In this document: positions 1-8,203 of the stretch, piece by piece
Layout of the letters: each line of letters begins with the position of its first letter
Numbering within the stretch: position 1 is the first letter of the stretch
Origin: Pedobacter sp. PLR
GTDB lineage: Bacteria > Bacteroidota > Bacteroidia > Sphingobacteriales > Sphingobacteriaceae
DNA: 64,000 nt
Assembly (NCBI RefSeq): GCF_026239675.1
Contig: NZ_JAPIVQ010000009.1
Location: 124,001-188,000 of the forward strand
Reading direction: 5' to 3'
Position numbers and translations under genes: made by a program
The notes under the pieces: model-generated
What the model was told of the DNA's origin: nothing
What the model saw: the letters and a program-made list of their open reading frames with translations, nothing else
The model's database searches: none

Positions 1-192
1 AGTAAAACAAAATTCGATTACGCTACCGTTCCAGGGCAGGAAGCGTATATGCGCGATCAGCTTAATGTAGAGGCTTATCCTACCCATTTCCTGATTAACA
101 AAGAAGGAAAGCTAGTATATAGCTCAGAAGAGGTTGAGCAGATCGCGAGGCGATTAGAAAAAGAAATTGCTTTTAGTAATGGATTAAAATAA
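1..192 (+). CDS. C-terminal end of a thioredoxin-like (TlpA/ResA-type) protein, partial
   Basis: The frame is open from base 1 and ends at TAA 190-192, giving 63 residues of a protein whose start lies outside the window. It contains the segment VEAYPTHFLINKEGK. This is the cis-proline strand and following turn of thioredoxin-fold proteins of the TlpA/ResA family (Pro is the cis-Pro next to the active site). The CxxC part is not in the window, so redox activity cannot be judged. In Bacteroidota such proteins are usually exported or membrane-anchored thiol-disulfide oxidoreductases. The family assignment rests on this one motif and the general length. Confidence 0.6.
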   Translation, partial: SKTKFDYATVPGQEAYMRDQLNVEAYPTHFLINKEGKLVYSSEEVEQIARRLEKEIAFSNGLK

Positions 193-238
193 CAAATAGC
201 GCCTTTTCATGTTTAAAGACGCTATTTGTTGTTGAGTT

Positions 239-667
239 CTATTTTTGATTATAATCAAAATTCACCATCCATTGAATACCAAATTTATCAGTCAGCATTC
301 CAAAATAGGCTCCCCAAAAAGCTTTTTCTAATGGCATCACTACATTCGCTCCCGGAGAAAGCCCGGCAAAAAGACGCTCAGCTTCCGCTTCGCTATCTGC
401 ATTGATGCTAATCGAAAAATTATCTCCTACATTGAGCTTCTGACCCATCGCCGGAAGTACATCAGTACCCATCAGGACGTTTCCACTGCCAATCGGAAAC
501 GCAATGTGCATGATCTTTTCTTTATCTTCTGCAGACATATTATCTCCGTGAGGAGTGTCTTTAAAACGCTGAATCATCGCAAACTCTCCGCCGAACACAG
601 ATTTATAAAAGTTGAATGCTTCTTCCGTATTTCCAAGGAAGTTTAAATAAGGATTAATGGTGGCCAT
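239..667 (-). CDS. VOC family protein (PhnB-like glyoxalase-fold protein)
   Basis: This 142-residue protein begins MATINPYLNF and has the PhnB-like layout: an N-terminal TEEAFNFYKSVFGGEF segment, a middle MSAEDKEKIMHIAFPIG segment and a C-terminal WGAYFGMLTDKFGIQWMVNF segment. These are the paired beta-alpha-beta-beta-beta units of the vicinal oxygen chelate fold. Proteins of this subgroup were first annotated as 3-demethylubiquinone methyltransferase-like or PhnB. Most have no established substrate, so I give no reaction. The length is typical. It stands alone, convergent with the preceding gene and divergent from hmp. The start ATG at 665-667 matches the usual family start. Confidence 0.85.
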   Translation of the reverse strand: MATINPYLNFLGNTEEAFNFYKSVFGGEFAMIQRFKDTPHGDNMSAEDKEKIMHIAFPIGSGNVLMGTDVLPAMGQKLNVGDNFSISINADSEAEAERLFAGLSPGANVVMPLEKAFWGAYFGMLTDKFGIQWMVNFDYNQK

Positions 668-877
668 GGTTATGTTTTTAGGGTTTTATTAGTGCTGGTT
701 AAATACAGCACCTAATATATTCAGTTAATTCTACAATTCAAATTTAAACGTTTCAGAGGTTCGCATCGATGCTGTACCGGACAATAACAGGGGGTAATTA
801 CGACAAAATTTTTCGTTGCCCCTATTATCAGTAAAATGTAATATCCTGAAAAAAGCTTCTCATTATTAGTCTCTCAG

Positions 878-910
878 TTTTAAAGTTGTATTTTTGATGC
901 AACTTTAAAA
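878..910 (+). promoter_or_regulatory. hmp promoter/operator: NsrR-type palindrome enclosing a TAnnTTTG -7 box
   Basis: Bases 883-905 form the interrupted palindrome AAGTTGTAT-N5-ATGCAACTT, extended to an inverted repeat between 878-888 and 900-910. It fits the published proteobacterial NsrR consensus AAGATGYATTTNNAATRCATCTT at all but three defined positions. The spacer contains TATTTTTG (889-896), which matches the Bacteroidota -7 element TAnnTTTG. A bound repressor would therefore cover the core promoter. The site ends 7 bases before the hmp ATG (918). No clear -33 TTTG was found. A function for the adjacent Rrf2 regulator is inferred from similarity and position. Confidence 0.65.
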
Positions 911-917
911 AACCACT

Positions 918-2144
918 ATGCTTAGTACAACAGAAATAGGCTTGATCAAGGCCACAGTCCCAATTTTAAGAGAACACGGTTTATTATTAACGCAACATTT
1001 TTATAAAAGAATGTTCCAACATAACCCGGAATTAAGGAATACCTTCAACATGGGGAATCAGCAAAACGGAACGCAGCAAACTGCATTGGCACTTGCCGTT
1101 CTTGCTTATGCGGAGAATATTGAAAATCCAGGCGTACTCCTACCCGTGCTTCAGAGAATCGGTGACAAACATACCAGTTTACAAATCACCGCTGAACAAT
1201 ACGATATCGTAGGAAAACACTTACTGGCTTCCATCGGGGAAGTTCTTGGTGATGCAGCAACACCTGATTTGATTACCGCCTGGGCTAAAGCCTATGCTCA
1301 ACTGGCCGACTTAATGATCAATCTTGAAAAATCAATATACCTACAAAAAGCGGCTGCCAAAGGCGCATGGACAGGCTGGAGAAAATTCATTATTGATAAA
1401 AAAGTACCTGAATCTGATGAAATTACCTCCTTTTATTTACGTCCGGAAGATGGATTAGAAGTAACGGAACATCAACCAGGTCAATATTTAAGCATTAAAG
1501 TATTTGTGACTGCCTTAGGAATTTACCAGCCTCGTCAGTATAGCATCTCTTCTGCACCAAATTCTGCCTATTACCGCATTTCAGTAAAAAGAGAACCTGG
1601 TAATGAGCAGAAAGAAAGTGGAACGGTCTCTAACTACCTACATGATCAGCTTGAGGAAGGTGCTGTAATTGAAGCAACTACTCCTGCCGGAGATTTTGTA
1701 TTGAACACCACGCAAACTACGCCATTAGTGCTTTTAAGCGGCGGTGTAGGCCAAACACCATTCGTTTCTATTCTGGATTTCCTGACTAAATCAGATCAGC
1801 AGCGCCAGGTGAAATGGGCACATGCTTGTCGCTCGGAAAGCGTTCATGCCTTCCGCGAACAGATCAATGCATGGCAGGCAGAACACGATTGGTTTGAACA
1901 TATTGTTTTCTATGAAAACATGGAACCTGCTTCAAAGGAGAGTCCGTTGTCAAAAGATAGTCGCGCAGGGCGATTGGATGTTGCTGAAATCAGCGAAATG
2001 CTCCTGATACCGGAAGCAGAATACTATCTTTGCGGCCCCAAACCTTTTATTGAAAAAACAATGAACGACCTGTCTGCTTTAGGCGTAGATCGTAAGAAGT
2101 TATTCTTTGAAGAATTTGGCCCACAAACGATTCAAATGAATTAA
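918..2144 (+). CDS. hmp: Flavohemoprotein, nitric oxide dioxygenase
   Basis: The 408-residue protein has the full flavohemoglobin layout. A globin domain occupies about residues 1-140, with Tyr29, Gln53 and proximal His85 at the same numbers as in E. coli Hmp. An FAD-binding domain follows (RQYSISS near 206), then an NAD(P)H-binding domain (LLSGGVGQTP near 272 and CGPKPF near 373). It converts NO and O2 to nitrate with NAD(P)H in the cytoplasm and protects against nitrosative stress. An Rrf2-type regulator with NsrR cysteines starts 10 bases downstream on the same strand, and an NsrR-like palindrome covers the promoter. This gives a self-contained NO-response unit. The ATG at 918 aligns with known starts. 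Confidence 0.95.
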   Translation: MLSTTEIGLIKATVPILREHGLLLTQHFYKRMFQHNPELRNTFNMGNQQNGTQQTALALAVLAYAENIENPGVLLPVLQRIGDKHTSLQITAEQYDIVGKHLLASIGEVLGDAATPDLITAWAKAYAQLADLMINLEKSIYLQKAAAKGAWTGWRKFIIDKKVPESDEITSFYLRPEDGLEVTEHQPGQYLSIKVFVTALGIYQPRQYSISSAPNSAYYRISVKREPGNEQKESGTVSNYLHDQLEEGAVIEATTPAGDFVLNTTQTTPLVLLSGGVGQTPFVSILDFLTKSDQQRQVKWAHACRSESVHAFREQINAWQAEHDWFEHIVFYENMEPASKESPLSKDSRAGRLDVAEISEMLLIPEAEYYLCGPKPFIEKTMNDLSALGVDRKKLFFEEFGPQTIQMN

Positions 2145-2154
2145 TTGCTATAAA

Positions 2155-2607
2155 ATGAAACTGAACCAATTTACCGATTATGGATTGAGAATCCTGATGT
2201 ATATGAGTTGCAAGCCAGCACACCTGCCGGCAACGACCATTACTGAGCTGGCAGACCAGTTCGGAATCTCCAGAAATCACCTGGTTAAAGTGGTTCAGTT
2301 TCTTTCCAATCAAAACATTATTGATGCCCAAAGAGGCAGAGGAGGCGGTTTACGCCTGTTCGACTCGGCGGAAACGTACAGGATTGGCAAGCTGGTTCGC
2401 CTGCTGGAACAAGATGAAGAACTGATCAATTGCGAAAGCCCGCTGTGTATCCTTGCCGGAAACTGCGGACTAAAAGGTATATTGAATGGGGCTCAAAATG
2501 CGTTGTACCAATACCTGGATCAATATACCCTGGTTGATATCAGCAAACCTTCGGTCAGCAAAACACTGCAAGCCCTATTCAATAATCCCCCTGATCAAAA
2601 GATATAA
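2155..2607 (+). CDS. nsrR: Rrf2 family transcriptional repressor, NsrR-type NO sensor
   Basis: This 150-residue protein has an Rrf2 winged-helix N-terminus (MKLNQFTDYGLRILMYM) and the recognition-helix region ISRNHLVKVVQFL. Cysteines at 93, 98 and 104 have the C-x4-C-x5-C spacing of NsrR, which binds the NO-sensitive iron-sulfur cluster. IscR has a different spacing (C-x5-C-x5-C). It lies 10 bases after hmp, so the two are probably cotranscribed and the protein would repress its own operon through the palindrome at 878-910. NO attack on the cluster should release repression. The role is inferred from family knowledge and context. The NsrR subtype call is strong because of the cysteine spacing plus the hmp neighbour. 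Confidence 0.88.
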   Translation: MKLNQFTDYGLRILMYMSCKPAHLPATTITELADQFGISRNHLVKVVQFLSNQNIIDAQRGRGGGLRLFDSAETYRIGKLVRLLEQDEELINCESPLCILAGNCGLKGILNGAQNALYQYLDQYTLVDISKPSVSKTLQALFNNPPDQKI

Positions 2608-2629
2608 TCAGTATTGGCTTAATTTCTAA

Positions 2630-3121
2630 CTAACTTAACTTCCAGTCAGGACGCTCAAAATGGCAGGTGTAACCATAAGGCACCTTTTGCAAATAATCCT
2701 GATGATCCACTTCTGCAATCCAGAAATCAGTTTCAGGAACAATTTCCGTTACAAATTTCCCCGGCCATTTGCCAGAAGCTTCCAGTTCTGCGATTAAAGC
2801 TTTTGCCGTTTCCTGCTGTACTTCATCCACAAAAAAGATTGCTGAACGGTAAGAGGTACCGATATCGTTTCCTTGTCTGTTTTTGGTTGTAGGATCGTGA
2901 ATCTGAAAGAAATACTCCAAAAGACCACGGTATGTTAATATAGTCGGATCAAATACAATCTCTATTCCTTCGGCATGCGTTCCATGATTTTGGTAAGTTG
3001 CATTGGGAACATCGCCTCCGGTATATCCTACTACCGTAGAAATCACACCTGGCTGGTGGCGAAACAATTCTTCTACACCCCAAAAGCAACCGCCTGCGAG
3101 AATGGCTTTTTCAGTATTCAT
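2630..3121 (-). CDS. msrA: Peptide-methionine (S)-S-oxide reductase MsrA
   Basis: The 163-residue protein carries the MsrA signature GGCFWGVEELF, with catalytic Cys12 followed by Phe-Trp-Gly. Further conserved segments are VGYTGG, THAEGIEIVFDP, FFQIHDPTTKNRQGNDIGTSYRSAIF and QDYLQKVPYGYTCH. It reduces methionine-S-sulfoxide in proteins and free methionine with thioredoxin as reductant. No MsrB domain is fused and no resolving cysteine pair is obvious beyond the late Cys of YTCH. The gene is convergent with nsrR, about 20 bases apart, and has no signal peptide, so the product is cytoplasmic. The start ATG lies 11 residues before the active cysteine, as is normal for short MsrA forms. Confidence 0.95.
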   Translation of the reverse strand: MNTEKAILAGGCFWGVEELFRHQPGVISTVVGYTGGDVPNATYQNHGTHAEGIEIVFDPTILTYRGLLEYFFQIHDPTTKNRQGNDIGTSYRSAIFFVDEVQQETAKALIAELEASGKWPGKFVTEIVPETDFWIAEVDHQDYLQKVPYGYTCHFERPDWKLS

Positions 3122-3302
3122 ATAGTTTTCTTTTTAATGGGATAAAGGTATCAAATTTTTCAGCCACCCGATTCAACCATTGTTAACCTTCTATCATTTT
3201 TGAACGATTAGTTGTTAAGATAATTCTTTCTAAATACATTTATAAGCTTTCGTGATTTTTTAACGCTAACAGCTCTGTACAAGGAGCGACATATTAGAAC
3301 CT

Positions 3303-3803
3303 ATGCTTAACATTTATACTGCCACAGCAAATGATTTCCAGGTGATCCAGAAGATCGCCAATCGAACATGGCCAGCTACATTTGGTGCCATCTTATCCCC
3401 TCAGCAGATCAGCTATATGCTTGAAATGATGTACAGCACAGCTGCTTTAACAGAACAGGTAGCTCAAAAAGGCCATCATTTCTTACTGGTAAAGGATGCA
3501 ACGAATTACTTAGGATATGCCTCTTATGAACTGAACTATAAAGGTTTACCGAAAACAAAAATCCACAAAATCTATTTACTTCCTGAAGCTCAGGGCAAAG
3601 GTGTTGGTAAATTACTGATGAAAACCATCTCAGAAATTGCCAAAGACAACAAGAATACCGCCTTGTCCCTGAACGTAAACCGCGACAATTCAGCATTCCA
3701 GTTTTACAAAAACATAGGCTTTGAACTAGTCGGAGAAGAGAATATCGACATTGGCGATGGCTTCTTAATGGAAGATTATATCATGGAAAAACAATTAGCA
3801 TAA
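3303..3803 (+). CDS. GNAT family N-acetyltransferase
   Basis: This 166-residue protein has the GNAT acetyl-CoA-binding motif A, seen as IYLLPEAQGKGVGKLLM near residues 90-106 (Q/R-x-x-G-x-G/A form). Motif B follows in ALSLNVNRDNSAFQFYKNIGFELVGEE. The N-terminus (TATANDFQVIQKIANRTWPATF) is like RimI-related acetyltransferases of Bacteroidota. The substrate cannot be read from the sequence. The gene lies 13 bases upstream of a helicase gene on the same strand and may share its transcript. The start ATG follows an AAGGAG-like sequence about 15-20 bases upstream. Confidence 0.88.
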   Translation: MLNIYTATANDFQVIQKIANRTWPATFGAILSPQQISYMLEMMYSTAALTEQVAQKGHHFLLVKDATNYLGYASYELNYKGLPKTKIHKIYLLPEAQGKGVGKLLMKTISEIAKDNKNTALSLNVNRDNSAFQFYKNIGFELVGEENIDIGDGFLMEDYIMEKQLA

Positions 3804-3816
3804 CCCCCTATCCCTT

Positions 3817-5721
3817 TTGGAATATTTCAAAAAACTCCTTGAGTTATTAAAGATTGAACGCGAAGAAGACTTAAGGTCTTACTTAAAATTAACAGAATCT
3901 TCTTCTGTAACTACCCGTAGAGCAAACGGATTATCCTGGTATCCAATAGCCATCAGAGGTTCAGAAATGAGCCGTGGTGATTATTTAACTGTAGAGGTAG
4001 AACGCACTACGCATCAGGACCTTTCGCACCAGCTTCGCTTTGGCGCTTCGGCGGTATTGTTCTCGAATCATGACCCTAAAGATCGTGTGGAAGGCACCAT
4101 TACCCATCAAAGTGGCAACCGCTTAAAGATCACTTTAAAGACGGACGAATTGCCGGACTGGACCCGTGACGGCAAGCTGGGTATAGATGTATTGTTCGAC
4201 AATAACAGCTATGATGAAATGCAAAATGCCCTGAAACAGGCTTCTTCGGGATTAGAAAAATCAGAAGACAGCCGGTTGATCAGAATACTGACCGGTCAGG
4301 CCAGTCCCACTTTTTCTAATCAGGCACCTCATTATACCATTCCAAAATTAAATCCCGTACAACAACAGGCAGTAGATAAGATTCTTGCTGCACAGGAACT
4401 GGCCATTGTTCATGGTCCTCCCGGAACAGGAAAGACAACTACCCTGGTACAGGCTATAAAAGCATTAATCAAACAAGATCACCAACAGATCCTTGTTGTA
4501 GCGCCCAGCAATACCGCTGTAGACTTACTTACAGAAAAGCTGGATGAAGAAGGTTTAAACGTATTGCGTGTTGGAAATCCGGCAAGGGTATCAGAAAAAC
4601 TATTGTCCTTAACATTAGATGGAAAGCTGTCGGAGCACGACAGTATGAAACAAATCCGCGCATTAAAGAAACAGGCCAATGAGTATAAAAATATGGCCCA
4701 TAAATACAAGCGGAATTTCGGCCGTGCGGAAAAAGAACAGCGCAAAGCACTCTTTGATGAGGCACATAAAATCATGAAGGAAGTGGGCAATACCGAGCAA
4801 TACATGATCGATGATCTGCTTGGTAAAGCGCAGGTGGTGACCGCTACACTCGTTGGCGCCAACCATTATACCATTCGTGGACTTAAATTCCATACCGTAG
4901 TAATTGATGAAGCCGGACAAGCTTTAGAGCCTGCCTGCTGGATTCCTATCCTGAAAGCACAGAAAGTCATCTTTGCCGGTGACCATTGTCAGCTATCTCC
5001 AACGATAAAGTCCAACGAAGCCGCAAGAGCTGGCCTAAGCACTACTTTATTAGAGAAAACTACCGCTTTACACCCGGAAGCAGTGACGCTTTTAGAAGAG
5101 CAATACCGAATGAATGAAACCATCATGAGTTATTCATCTAAGGTGTTTTATGAAAACAAATTGAAAGCACATGATTCTGTGGCGAAACACGTGTTGTTTT
5201 TAGAAGAAGCGCCATTGGCATTTGTAGATACAGCGGGTTGTGGCTTTGAAGAGAAATCTGAAGGCACCAGCACCACTAATCCGGAGGAAGCGGCCTTCTT
5301 GTTCAAGCACCTTACGCAACTCGTTACCACACTCGGCAGTCATTATACACCAGAGCATTTCCCTACCATCGCAGTGATCTCGCCTTATAAACAGCAGATT
5401 TTACTAATGAAGGAATTGATGCTGCATTCGCCGGAACTGATGGTCTATGCAGACAAAATTACGGTGAATACTATTGATAGTTTTCAGGGACAAGAACGCG
5501 ATATGGTCTATATCAGCATGACCAGAAGTAATAATGAAGGCAGTATCGGCTTCCTCTCGGATATCCGAAGGATGAATGTAGCCATGACCAGAGCCCGAAA
5601 AAAACTCGTGGTTATCGGCGACAGTGCGACCTTATCCCGCCTTCCATTTTACGCAGATTTCATCGGCTATGCCGAAGAAGTTAATGCTTACCAAAGCGCA
5701 TGGGAGTTTGCAGATCTTTAA
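3817..5721 (+). CDS. UPF1/IGHMBP2-like superfamily 1B DNA/RNA helicase
   Basis: The 634-residue protein has an N-terminal beta-barrel region (about 1-170) and an SF1 helicase core. Walker A is VHGPPGTGKTTT (near 197), motif II is VVIDEAGQALEPA, motif III is FAGDHCQLSP, motif IV is EEQYRMNETI, motif V is VNTIDSFQGQERD and motif VI is VAMTRARKKLVVIGD. This is the IGHMBP2/SMUBP-2-like family common in Bacteroidota, with ATP-dependent unwinding of nucleic acid. The in vivo role is unknown. The only start giving the family-typical N-terminus MEYFKKLLELLKIEREED is a TTG at 3817. The next in-frame ATG would remove about 50 residues. It follows the GNAT gene by 13 bases and converges with the CoA-transferase gene, their stop codons overlapping. 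Confidence 0.9.
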   Translation: MEYFKKLLELLKIEREEDLRSYLKLTESSSVTTRRANGLSWYPIAIRGSEMSRGDYLTVEVERTTHQDLSHQLRFGASAVLFSNHDPKDRVEGTITHQSGNRLKITLKTDELPDWTRDGKLGIDVLFDNNSYDEMQNALKQASSGLEKSEDSRLIRILTGQASPTFSNQAPHYTIPKLNPVQQQAVDKILAAQELAIVHGPPGTGKTTTLVQAIKALIKQDHQQILVVAPSNTAVDLLTEKLDEEGLNVLRVGNPARVSEKLLSLTLDGKLSEHDSMKQIRALKKQANEYKNMAHKYKRNFGRAEKEQRKALFDEAHKIMKEVGNTEQYMIDDLLGKAQVVTATLVGANHYTIRGLKFHTVVIDEAGQALEPACWIPILKAQKVIFAGDHCQLSPTIKSNEAARAGLSTTLLEKTTALHPEAVTLLEEQYRMNETIMSYSSKVFYENKLKAHDSVAKHVLFLEEAPLAFVDTAGCGFEEKSEGTSTTNPEEAAFLFKHLTQLVTTLGSHYTPEHFPTIAVISPYKQQILLMKELMLHSPELMVYADKITVNTIDSFQGQERDMVYISMTRSNNEGSIGFLSDIRRMNVAMTRARKKLVVIGDSATLSRLPFYADFIGYAEEVNAYQSAWEFADL

Positions 5722-5731
5722 TCTGCAAACT
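5705..5731. terminator. Perfect hairpin spanning the stop codons of two convergent genes
   Basis: Bases 5705-5715 (AGTTTGCAGAT) and 5721-5731 (ATCTGCAAACT) are exact reverse complements around a five-base loop, CTTTA. The helicase stop TAA (5719-5721) and the CoA-transferase stop (TTA 5718-5720 on the plus strand) both lie in or at the loop. Each arm therefore codes the last residues of one of the proteins (FAD-L and FAD). There is no good T-run after it on either strand, so efficient intrinsic termination is uncertain. It could serve as a bidirectional terminator or mRNA 3'-end stabiliser. Confidence 0.55.
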
Positions 5732-7217
5732 TCTTCATCGTACCATTTTCACGTAGACGGCCATACCAGGAGAATGCCTCTTCTAACAGATGAGGTGTTT
5801 GTCCGCCGCGCACACAGGCCCTTTCATAATAATCCAGCAACTCTGCGCTGTAATCCGGATGGGCACAGTTTTCTATCACCACTTTAGCACGTTGTCTGGG
5901 CGCCAAACCCCGTAAATCTGCCAATCCCTGCTCCGTTACAATCACATCCACATCATGCTCCGTATGGTCAACATGGGAAACCATAGGAACAATCCGTGAG
6001 ATGGTATCTGCTTTGGCAGAAGATTGCGTCACAAAAATACTCAGGTAAGCATTACGGGCGAAATCGCCGGAGCCCCCTATTCCATTCATCATATTCGTTC
6101 CGGCCACATGGGTGGAGTTCACGTTACCATAGATGTCACATTCCAATGCCGTGTTGATGGTAATGATCCCAAGGCGACGAATCACCTCTCCGGCATTGCT
6201 GATTTCCTGCGGACGCAGGACTATCTTGTCCTTATATTGTTCAAAATTATTGAATATCTTTTCATAGTATTCTTCTGAAACCGTGATCGATGATCCGGAA
6301 GCAAAAGTCATTTTCCCGGAGTCCAGTAAGTCGAAGGTACTGTCTTGCAAAACTTCAGAATACATGGTCAGGTTTTCAAAGTCGCCATCCATAAATCCAT
6401 GAAGTACTGCATTGGCTACCTTGCCAATACCCGCTTGTAAGGGAAGTAATGATTTAGTCAGATTTCCTTTCTCTACCTCTGCTGAAAAGAAGCGCACAAG
6501 ATGTTTGGCGATTGCTTTAGTTGCCTCATCCGGAGGAGCAATTTCCGCCGGACTATCGGTTTTATTGGTGATCACCACTCCTACAATCTTTTTAGGATCT
6601 ATGTAAATAGAAGCACGACCTACACGATCTGCAACTGATACAATCGGGATCTCGCAACGGTTCGGATACTCTCCCGCAGAAAAGATATCATGCAAGCCGC
6701 AAACAGAAAAAGGAACGGCCATATTGACCTCAATAATGACCTGATCTGCCAGTGCAGCAAAAGAGGCCGAATTGCCTACAGATGTGGTCGGTATGATACT
6801 TCCGTCGGCTTCAATCCGCGTTGCTTCCAACACTGCAATATCAATTTCAGGAAAATGATTTGATTTCAAAAGCGTTACTGTTTCCCCCAAATGCTGGTCG
6901 ATAAACAAGACTTCTCCTTTGTTAATTGCCTTTCGCAAAATAGGATCTACCTGGAAAGGAAAGCGTAAAGAAAGCGCATCTGCTTCGGCCAAAGCCCCAT
7001 CGGTACCATGCCCCAGAGAAGCACCCGTCATTAATGTGATTTTAAGGGGCTCTGTCTTTGCGCGTTCTGCAAGTGCAGCTAATACGGCTTTACTGTCGCC
7101 GGCCTTGGTGAATCCACTGGAAGCCACCACCATCTTATCTTTAAAGAGCTGTGCGGCCTCTTCTGAGGTCATTATTCTGGAAATTAATTCCTCCCTCAGT
7201 ATTCTATCTGCGTACAT
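5718..7217 (-). CDS. Acetyl-CoA hydrolase/transferase family protein (succinate/acetate CoA-transferase type)
   Basis: This 499-residue protein has both halves of the class I CoA-transferase fold seen in the Ach1/Cat1/AarC family. Conserved segments are SGFTKAGDSKAV near the start, NGIGGSGDFARNAYLS (oxyanion and CoA-binding loop) and VIVTEQGLADLRGLAPRQRA near the C-terminus, where EQG-A-LR is typical. The likely reaction is transfer of CoA between acetyl-CoA and a carboxylate such as succinate, linking acetate production or use with the TCA cycle. The exact acceptor cannot be decided from sequence. The protein is cytoplasmic. It is a single gene, convergent with the helicase gene. The next gene on the same strand is an AraC regulator (ending at 7293). 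Confidence 0.87.
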   Translation of the reverse strand: MYADRILREELISRIMTSEEAAQLFKDKMVVASSGFTKAGDSKAVLAALAERAKTEPLKITLMTGASLGHGTDGALAEADALSLRFPFQVDPILRKAINKGEVLFIDQHLGETVTLLKSNHFPEIDIAVLEATRIEADGSIIPTTSVGNSASFAALADQVIIEVNMAVPFSVCGLHDIFSAGEYPNRCEIPIVSVADRVGRASIYIDPKKIVGVVITNKTDSPAEIAPPDEATKAIAKHLVRFFSAEVEKGNLTKSLLPLQAGIGKVANAVLHGFMDGDFENLTMYSEVLQDSTFDLLDSGKMTFASGSSITVSEEYYEKIFNNFEQYKDKIVLRPQEISNAGEVIRRLGIITINTALECDIYGNVNSTHVAGTNMMNGIGGSGDFARNAYLSIFVTQSSAKADTISRIVPMVSHVDHTEHDVDVIVTEQGLADLRGLAPRQRAKVVIENCAHPDYSAELLDYYERACVRGGQTPHLLEEAFSWYGRLRENGTMKKFAD

Positions 7218-7292
7218 ACATTTGGTTTAAAACACAAATCTATCCGCAATAATCAGCCAAAAGGTATCCTTTCCGGCCAATTGCATATCTTA

Positions 7293-8120
7293 TTATGCCA
7301 GCATAGTATCTAAGCCCAGCACCCCTTTCATTTTCACATATTCCGATGGCCTAACCCCCAGTGTTTTATAAAAAGTAGTGCTGAAAGTAGGAATGCTGTT
7401 GTAACCGACCATCGAGGCAACTTCCTTCACCGACATCTTATCCTCCAACAACAGCTGTACCGCAAGCATCATTCTTTGAATGGTGAGGTATTGGATAAAC
7501 GACATGCCTACATCCCCTTGAAAAAGACGGGAAAGACTTCTTTCACTCAGGCCAAATTTGGTTGCTAATGCAGGGAAAACGATGGCCTCCGATAAGTTTT
7601 CTCCCATAAAGTTAATGACTGAAGCCAGTCGTTTGTCCTTCGCATAAGGGAGTGCTAAAGGCAATTTATACAAACTCACCTCTGGTAAAATTGCCTTTAA
7701 GGCCAATGCAAAGCGATAAGAACTTTTGTCGGTCTGGTCGATATCTCCACTCCATCGGTTGCTGAATATGATCATTTGCAACAATAAATCATTGACCGGA
7801 TAAATGCCTTTTTGTGCATAAAATGGGTTTTCATCGGCCTCCACCGGAAAATAAAGGTTCCTCATGGTTACATCGGCAGAACTTGGATGAATGCTGTGCA
7901 CTACTCCTGGCGGAATCCACATATAGTGCCTCGCAGGCAAGAAATACGTCTTTTGCGCTGTGCTCACATGAACCACTCCACCTTCTGTGTACAGAAACTG
8001 TCCTTTAAGGTGCTGATGAGCCGAAATATCCTGTTCTCCCATGAGGTCATGCATGCAATAGATGGTTTCCGGTGCTTTATCAACCTCTGTTAAATAGTAA
8101 TCTTTATGAATATTAGCCAT
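7293..8120 (-). CDS. AraC family transcriptional regulator with N-terminal cupin-type domain
   Basis: From the ATG at 8120 this is about 275 residues. A TTG-start extension to 8150 is possible but unlikely. The N-terminal half is cupin-like (HLKGQFLYTEGGVVHV and HYMWIPPGVVHSIHP, where His-rich strands form the effector pocket). The C-terminal half has two AraC helix-turn-helix motifs: FPALATKFGLSERSLSRLFQ, and then VKEVASMVGYNSIPTFSTTFYKTLGVRPSEY. The gene is divergent from the TolC/HlyD/MFS efflux operon with about 83 bases between start codons, so it probably controls that operon in response to a small molecule. That link is inferred from position only. Confidence 0.88.
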   Translation of the reverse strand: MANIHKDYYLTEVDKAPETIYCMHDLMGEQDISAHQHLKGQFLYTEGGVVHVSTAQKTYFLPARHYMWIPPGVVHSIHPSSADVTMRNLYFPVEADENPFYAQKGIYPVNDLLLQMIIFSNRWSGDIDQTDKSSYRFALALKAILPEVSLYKLPLALPYAKDKRLASVINFMGENLSEAIVFPALATKFGLSERSLSRLFQGDVGMSFIQYLTIQRMMLAVQLLLEDKMSVKEVASMVGYNSIPTFSTTFYKTLGVRPSEYVKMKGVLGLDTMLA

Positions 8121-8147
8121 GGCGGAAATGAATAAACATTTGACCAG

Positions 8148-8180
8148 CAAAGATAATCAAGCCAAGGGAAATGATTGCAA
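8148..8180 (-). promoter_or_regulatory. Candidate promoter of the AraC-type regulator gene
   Basis: On the minus strand TATCTTTG (8155-8148) matches the Bacteroidota -7 consensus TAnnTTTG. A TTG at 8180-8178 lies upstream at roughly -33 spacing. It lies between the divergent regulator and efflux genes, 28 bases before the chosen ATG at 8120, which also supports that start over the upstream TTG. Confidence 0.45.
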
Positions 8181-8203
8181 CTTTGTAATGAAAATTCTAC
8201 ACA

